The notes under the pieces were generated by a model. The model made no database searches. It was not told the origin of the DNA and saw only the letters and a program-made list of their open reading frames with translations. The translations under genes were made by a program, and so were the position numbers. From Lachnospiraceae bacterium (GTDB taxonomy: Bacteria > Bacillota > Clostridia > Lachnospirales > Lachnospiraceae), in contig CAADTT010000084.1 of assembly GCA_900752065.1 (NCBI GenBank), positions 1-55,089 of the forward strand: 55,089 nt of DNA, in the 5' to 3' direction. Numbering within the stretch: position 1 is the stretch's first letter; each line of letters opens with the position of its first letter. Below are positions 52,087 through 55,089 of this stretch, piece after piece.

Positions 52087-53100
52087 CTATTTTGCGTTTT
52101 GGGAGGCTGTCTCGGCGAAGGCTGTGTTTACAAGCTTTTCGTAGGGGGCGCGGGTTTTCAGTTCGCCTGCGCTCTCCAGGATATCCTGTAAGAGATTAAA
52201 GCCTTCCTTCTCAAAGATCAGATTTTCTTTCCAGGTGTCCTGTTCGGCGTAGCGCCGGACGATCGCTGTGACCGTCTCCAGATCTGTCTCTTTAAACTGC
52301 GGCTGGATGACCTGGGCGATCTCTTCAGGGGTATGGGAATTTACATAATCCAGCCCCCGCTGCATGGCATCGGAAAATTTTTGTATGACATCCGGGTGTT
52401 CATCCAGAAAGCTGGACCTGGCGCAGTAGGCAGTGTAGGGAACATAGCCGGAATCCACGCCCAGGGAGGCGGCCACATAGCCGGCGCCCTCCTGTTCTAA
52501 AGCCGTGGCGCCCGGTTCAAATTCTACGGTGTAATCCCCCTGTCCTCCTGCGAAGGCCGCAGCCGTGGAGCCGAAGTCGATACTTTTATCAATTGTCAGA
52601 TCCGTTTCGGGATCGAGACCGTGCTGTTTCAGGATATATTCAAATACCATTTCCGGCATACCGCCATTTCTCCCTCCGAGTACTTTTGAACCCTTTAGCT
52701 GTTCCCAGGTAAAGTCCGGCATTTCTTTTCGGGCTACCAGAAAATTTCCTGCCCGCTGAGTGAGCTGGGCGAAGTTGACGGCATAGTCGGAAGCCCCTTC
52801 ATTGTAAGCGTAGATGGAGGACTCGGACCCCATAAAGCCGATGTCTGCCTCGCCGGAGACAAGGGCGGTCAGGGTCTTATCAGCCCCAAACCCGGTCACC
52901 AGTGTCAGGTTCAGCCCTGCGTCCTCAAAATAGCCTTCCTCGATCGCCACATACTGCGGGGCATAGAAAATGGAGTGCGCGACCTCGTTCAGTGTAACGT
53001 CTGTCAATGTCTCCGTGCCGTCTGCTTTTTTGCCGCAGCCTGTCAGCAGTATGCCGGTTAAAGCGGCTGCACCCAGATACAGATATACTTTCTTTCTCAT
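52087..53100 (-). CDS. ABC transporter substrate-binding lipoprotein (NMT1/SsuA-like)
   Basis: A 337-residue lipoprotein. The lipobox is LLTG-C22. The NMT1/SsuA-type fold shows 'HSIFYAPQYVAIEEGYFEDAGLNL' region near 45-68, 'ALVSGEADIGFMGSESSIY' and 'VLGGRNGGMPEMVFEYILKQHGLDP' region. Relatives bind thiamine precursors, sulfonates, nitrate or taurine for import. Start at 53100 has AAGGAGA 4 nt upstream; the in-frame ATG at 53130 lacks one. No permease or ATPase gene is adjacent, so it is an orphan in this window. It lies 45 nt downstream of the MerR-RDD gene and may be co-transcribed. Confidence 0.88.
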   Translation of the reverse strand: MRKKVYLYLGAAALTGILLTGCGKKADGTETLTDVTLNEVAHSIFYAPQYVAIEEGYFEDAGLNLTLVTGFGADKTLTALVSGEADIGFMGSESSIYAYNEGASDYAVNFAQLTQRAGNFLVARKEMPDFTWEQLKGSKVLGGRNGGMPEMVFEYILKQHGLDPETDLTIDKSIDFGSTAAAFAGGQGDYTVEFEPGATALEQEGAGYVAASLGVDSGYVPYTAYCARSSFLDEHPDVIQKFSDAMQRGLDYVNSHTPEEIAQVIQPQFKETDLETVTAIVRRYAEQDTWKENLIFEKEGFNLLQDILESAGELKTRAPYEKLVNTAFAETASQNAK

Positions 53101-53145
53101 AAAATCTCCTTGGGTTTTGCGTTCTATCACAGGATATGCAGGAGA

Positions 53146-54630
53146 TTACTTTCTGGTCATAGAAAAGGAGATACGAAAAGCTCCTTCAGCGTCCGGAGTG
53201 TCCGGGTTCAGGGAACCGGAGGGGATGAGCATGCCGGAAAAGTACTCATATCCGTCAGAATCAATCCGGCAGGTGACGGTAATCTTATCTTCTGTAAACC
53301 GGAAGCTTCCGGGAACATCCTTCGTGTGGTCTTCCAGATAGAGGAGCAGCCGTTCCAGGTTTCTATTCCAGATATTAAACGTTTCCTGTGCTCCTGCGTA
53401 AGAGAGGACAGCCGATCGGATTTCTTCCGGGTATCCGGCAAAGCATTTTGCTCCCCGGTATTTCATCTCAAAAGAAATCCCGGTCAGCAGTCCGTTTTCT
53501 TCCGTATAATGGTAGTCGGGCAGAGGAAATGCTCCTGTCAAAACATTGGAAGAGAAGTCTTCGCGGCCGCCGTCAGCACCGGATAGTTTCTGCCACTGGC
53601 CGTTTTTATCCAGATGGTACTGCTGGCTGTTCGGGAGCTCATAATATTTCCGGTAATCGTTATAGTTTTCGGCAAATTCTTCCAGGGTAATGTCCCCTTT
53701 GTGACGGGGAAGCTCTGCATACCGATAAATCTGTAGTCCTGCGCCGCAGCAGAAGAGCAGCAGGAAGACTGTGCCCAGAACATGAAGAGCTTTCAGGTCA
53801 TGGAAATGGTAGGAGATTCCTTCATCCCAGGGAAGCGTTTCCTCCTTTTGCCGTGTGCAGGTGAAAAAGCACCGGAGCCTGCGGTAGAAGCTGTAAAAAG
53901 GAATAGAAAAACCAGTGCCGTACCACAGGGCGCCGAGGGTTCGCATCAGTGCGCTCCGGTAGGACAGCCTGTCTTCCTCGACATCAAAGATGGAAATGTC
54001 CATAAGCCATTTTCCGGGAGTGGTACCACATCTGGAAATCAATATTGGCTCGATAGCCAGAGTGAGCAGGAGCACTGCGATCACGGTAAGAATGGAAAAA
54101 CCAAGGTCTGCGGCAGGCTTGTGATGAAGCACTATGTAATAGAGGAAGAAAAAGAACAGGGTGGCGAGCAGGGAATCCAGGCCTCTGGCAGCATAGCGCC
54201 GCCAGGGATGGGGTTCGGTGGTCAAAACATCCTTTTTGACAGCCAGTGCAGTCTTCTTTTCCGTCTGTTTTTCAAATTCATCCAAATATCTGGCGGCATC
54301 CAGAGTGTCATAGCCGGCGCCGGAGGCGGAGATAGCCTGACAGATCAGAGATGCGCTGCGAAGCCTGTCACTTTCTGTGTGGATGTCCGAGAGACATGTT
54401 TCCAGTACCTGCAGCAGTTTCCGGGGGTTTTCCTGTAAACTGCGGATTGCGTCCAGAGATACGCCCAGCTCCCTCAGAAGTTTGATTTTCAATAGAGTTT
54501 GTATATCATCTTCTGAATAGTCCCGGTAACCGTTGTTTTTTCTTACCGGAGCCAGAAGCTGTTCTTTTTCATAAAAGCGGACATTGGCCCTCGCAAGCCC
54601 GGTACGTGTTTCAATTTCGCTGATATTCAT
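53146..54630 (-). CDS. MerR-type regulator fused to an RDD membrane domain
   Basis: A 494-residue membrane-bound one-component regulator. MerR HTH at 1-70 ('ISEIETRTGLARANVRFYEKEQLL', 'NGYRDYSEDDIQTLLKI'). A coiled-coil-like linker follows (about 70-130). The RDD domain (about 142-265) has 'RRYAARGLDSLLATLFF' and 'CGTTPGKWLMDISIF' with three hydrophobic segments. A further helix at about 290-310 precedes a soluble C-terminal domain (about 315-494), predicted outside the cell. So a sensor outside would control a DNA-binding head inside. AGGAGGAAACTTACC lies before the ATG. The orphan lipoprotein gene follows. Confidence 0.85.
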   Translation of the reverse strand: MNISEIETRTGLARANVRFYEKEQLLAPVRKNNGYRDYSEDDIQTLLKIKLLRELGVSLDAIRSLQENPRKLLQVLETCLSDIHTESDRLRSASLICQAISASGAGYDTLDAARYLDEFEKQTEKKTALAVKKDVLTTEPHPWRRYAARGLDSLLATLFFFFLYYIVLHHKPAADLGFSILTVIAVLLLTLAIEPILISRCGTTPGKWLMDISIFDVEEDRLSYRSALMRTLGALWYGTGFSIPFYSFYRRLRCFFTCTRQKEETLPWDEGISYHFHDLKALHVLGTVFLLLFCCGAGLQIYRYAELPRHKGDITLEEFAENYNDYRKYYELPNSQQYHLDKNGQWQKLSGADGGREDFSSNVLTGAFPLPDYHYTEENGLLTGISFEMKYRGAKCFAGYPEEIRSAVLSYAGAQETFNIWNRNLERLLLYLEDHTKDVPGSFRFTEDKITVTCRIDSDGYEYFSGMLIPSGSLNPDTPDAEGAFRISFSMTRK

Positions 54631-54655
54631 GGTAAGTTTCCTCCTTTTGCTACTT

Positions 54656-54686
54656 AATATACAGTATCAAGAGGGTTTACAGTCAA
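54656..54686 (-). promoter_or_regulatory. MerR-type promoter with 19-bp spacer
   Basis: On the minus strand TTGACT (54681-54686) and TATATT (54656-54661) are 19 bp apart, the overlong spacing typical of promoters activated by MerR proteins. A second reading, TGTATA at 17 bp, is possible. Repeated ACTGTA motifs lie at both edges of the spacer. Self-activation is inferred. Confidence 0.5.
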
Positions 54687-54756
54687 GAAAAATGTGTGAG
54701 TAACAGTAATTATTTTATGTAAGAACATGATTCAATATTAAGCAGACTAAGGCATG

Positions 54757-54781
54757 CAAAAGGACCGGCGGGAACCGGTCC
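54757..54781 (-). terminator. Terminator for a minus-strand gene beyond the window
   Basis: GGACCGG pairs with CCGGTCC around a 6-nt loop; on the minus strand it is followed by TTTT. It suggests a minus-strand transcript entering from the right edge. Confidence 0.5.
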
Positions 54782-54985
54782 ATAGGAAAGAGAAAATGTA
54801 TGTTAAAAAAAGCGTTGTGCTTTGTACAAAAACAAGTATAGAGAAGATTTGTGAAAAGGGTGTGGAATCCGTCTGAATACTTTATGAAAAATCTAAAAAT
54901 AATATGAAGAGAATGAAAACAGATTCCTATACAGACGGAGCATAGACATACTTACAGCATATGAAAAAGTTCAGGTCAAGTGTTC

Positions 54986-55089
54986 AGAGGAATTGTAACA
55001 GTTCAGACAGGTCTGTGCATTTACTGCACAGACCGTAAGAATATGATTCAGGAGTGCAAAAATCCCATCGCGAAGCGATTTTCAATGGA
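54986..55089 (+). repeat. Partial dispersed palindromic repeat at the right edge
   Basis: AATTGTAACAGTTCAGAC resembles an arm of the 27312-27402 palindrome. It is followed by a perfect 10-bp hairpin (GGTCTGTGCA with TGCACAGACC, 55010-55034) and by ATCGCTTCGCGAT-type self-complementary sequence near 55064-55080. The closing arm would lie beyond the window. Confidence 0.5.

Overview
The window comes from the chromosome of a spore-forming, Gram-positive, low-to-mid GC anaerobe, most likely a gut Lachnospiraceae (Clostridia). This is inferred from a complete spoIIIA sporulation operon, secreted host-glycan glycosidases with lysine-rich leucine-rich-repeat tails, a 4Fe-4S DUF362 protein, asymmetric ABC exporters and consensus sigma-A promoters with purine-rich ribosome binding sites. 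No species can be fixed from sequence alone.

Layout. 1-822: 3' end of a 23S rRNA gene, a spacer with tandem hairpins and no 5S gene, and tRNA-Trp. 847-3367: a low-GC island between two imperfect 46-nt direct repeats, holding a regulator remnant, a secreted transglutaminase-like protein and a small unknown protein; it looks like a worn integrated element. 3346-8524: an SGNH hydrolase and a large secreted GH63-type glycosidase cut by one in-frame stop codon. 8641-14955: endonuclease IV, tRNA-Cys and tRNA-Glu, a nucleoid-associated protein, a nitrilase-family amidase, a MurE-like ligase and a fused HD-Maf protein. 14964-19456: carAB behind a structured leader RNA. 19579-25113: an AIM24 protein, an SdpI-family membrane protein, a two-component system and topoisomerase III. 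25426-26829: tRNA-Arg, a DUF1294 protein and carbamate kinase.

26830-27541 has no ordinary gene. It carries a perfect-looking promoter driving a roughly 270-nt A-rich transcript with three micro-ORFs and a terminator, then a long palindromic repeat, then a probable sigma-E promoter for spoIIIAA-AH (27542-32632). 32854-40697: a VTC-like protein, a small membrane protein, citrate synthase, a MarR-controlled heterodimeric ABC exporter and a cytidylate-kinase-like protein. 40834-44829: an aldo/keto reductase, a ferredoxin-type DUF362 protein, and a TerD plus AIM24 pair. 45101-52084: a 1536-residue GH84 glycosidase, a polytopic membrane protein and a BspA-like surface protein. 52087-54630: an orphan substrate-binding lipoprotein downstream of a MerR-type regulator fused to a membrane (RDD) domain. 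The right edge enters another palindromic repeat.

How it fits together: the secreted glycosidases (GH63, GH84) and the BspA-like protein share a C-terminal repeat module and point to mucin or N-glycan use at the cell surface. carAB and carbamate kinase both handle carbamoyl phosphate but are separately regulated. The least explained parts are the 27.0-27.3 kb transcript, the carAB leader, the tRNA-Trp island and the MerR-RDD regulator.
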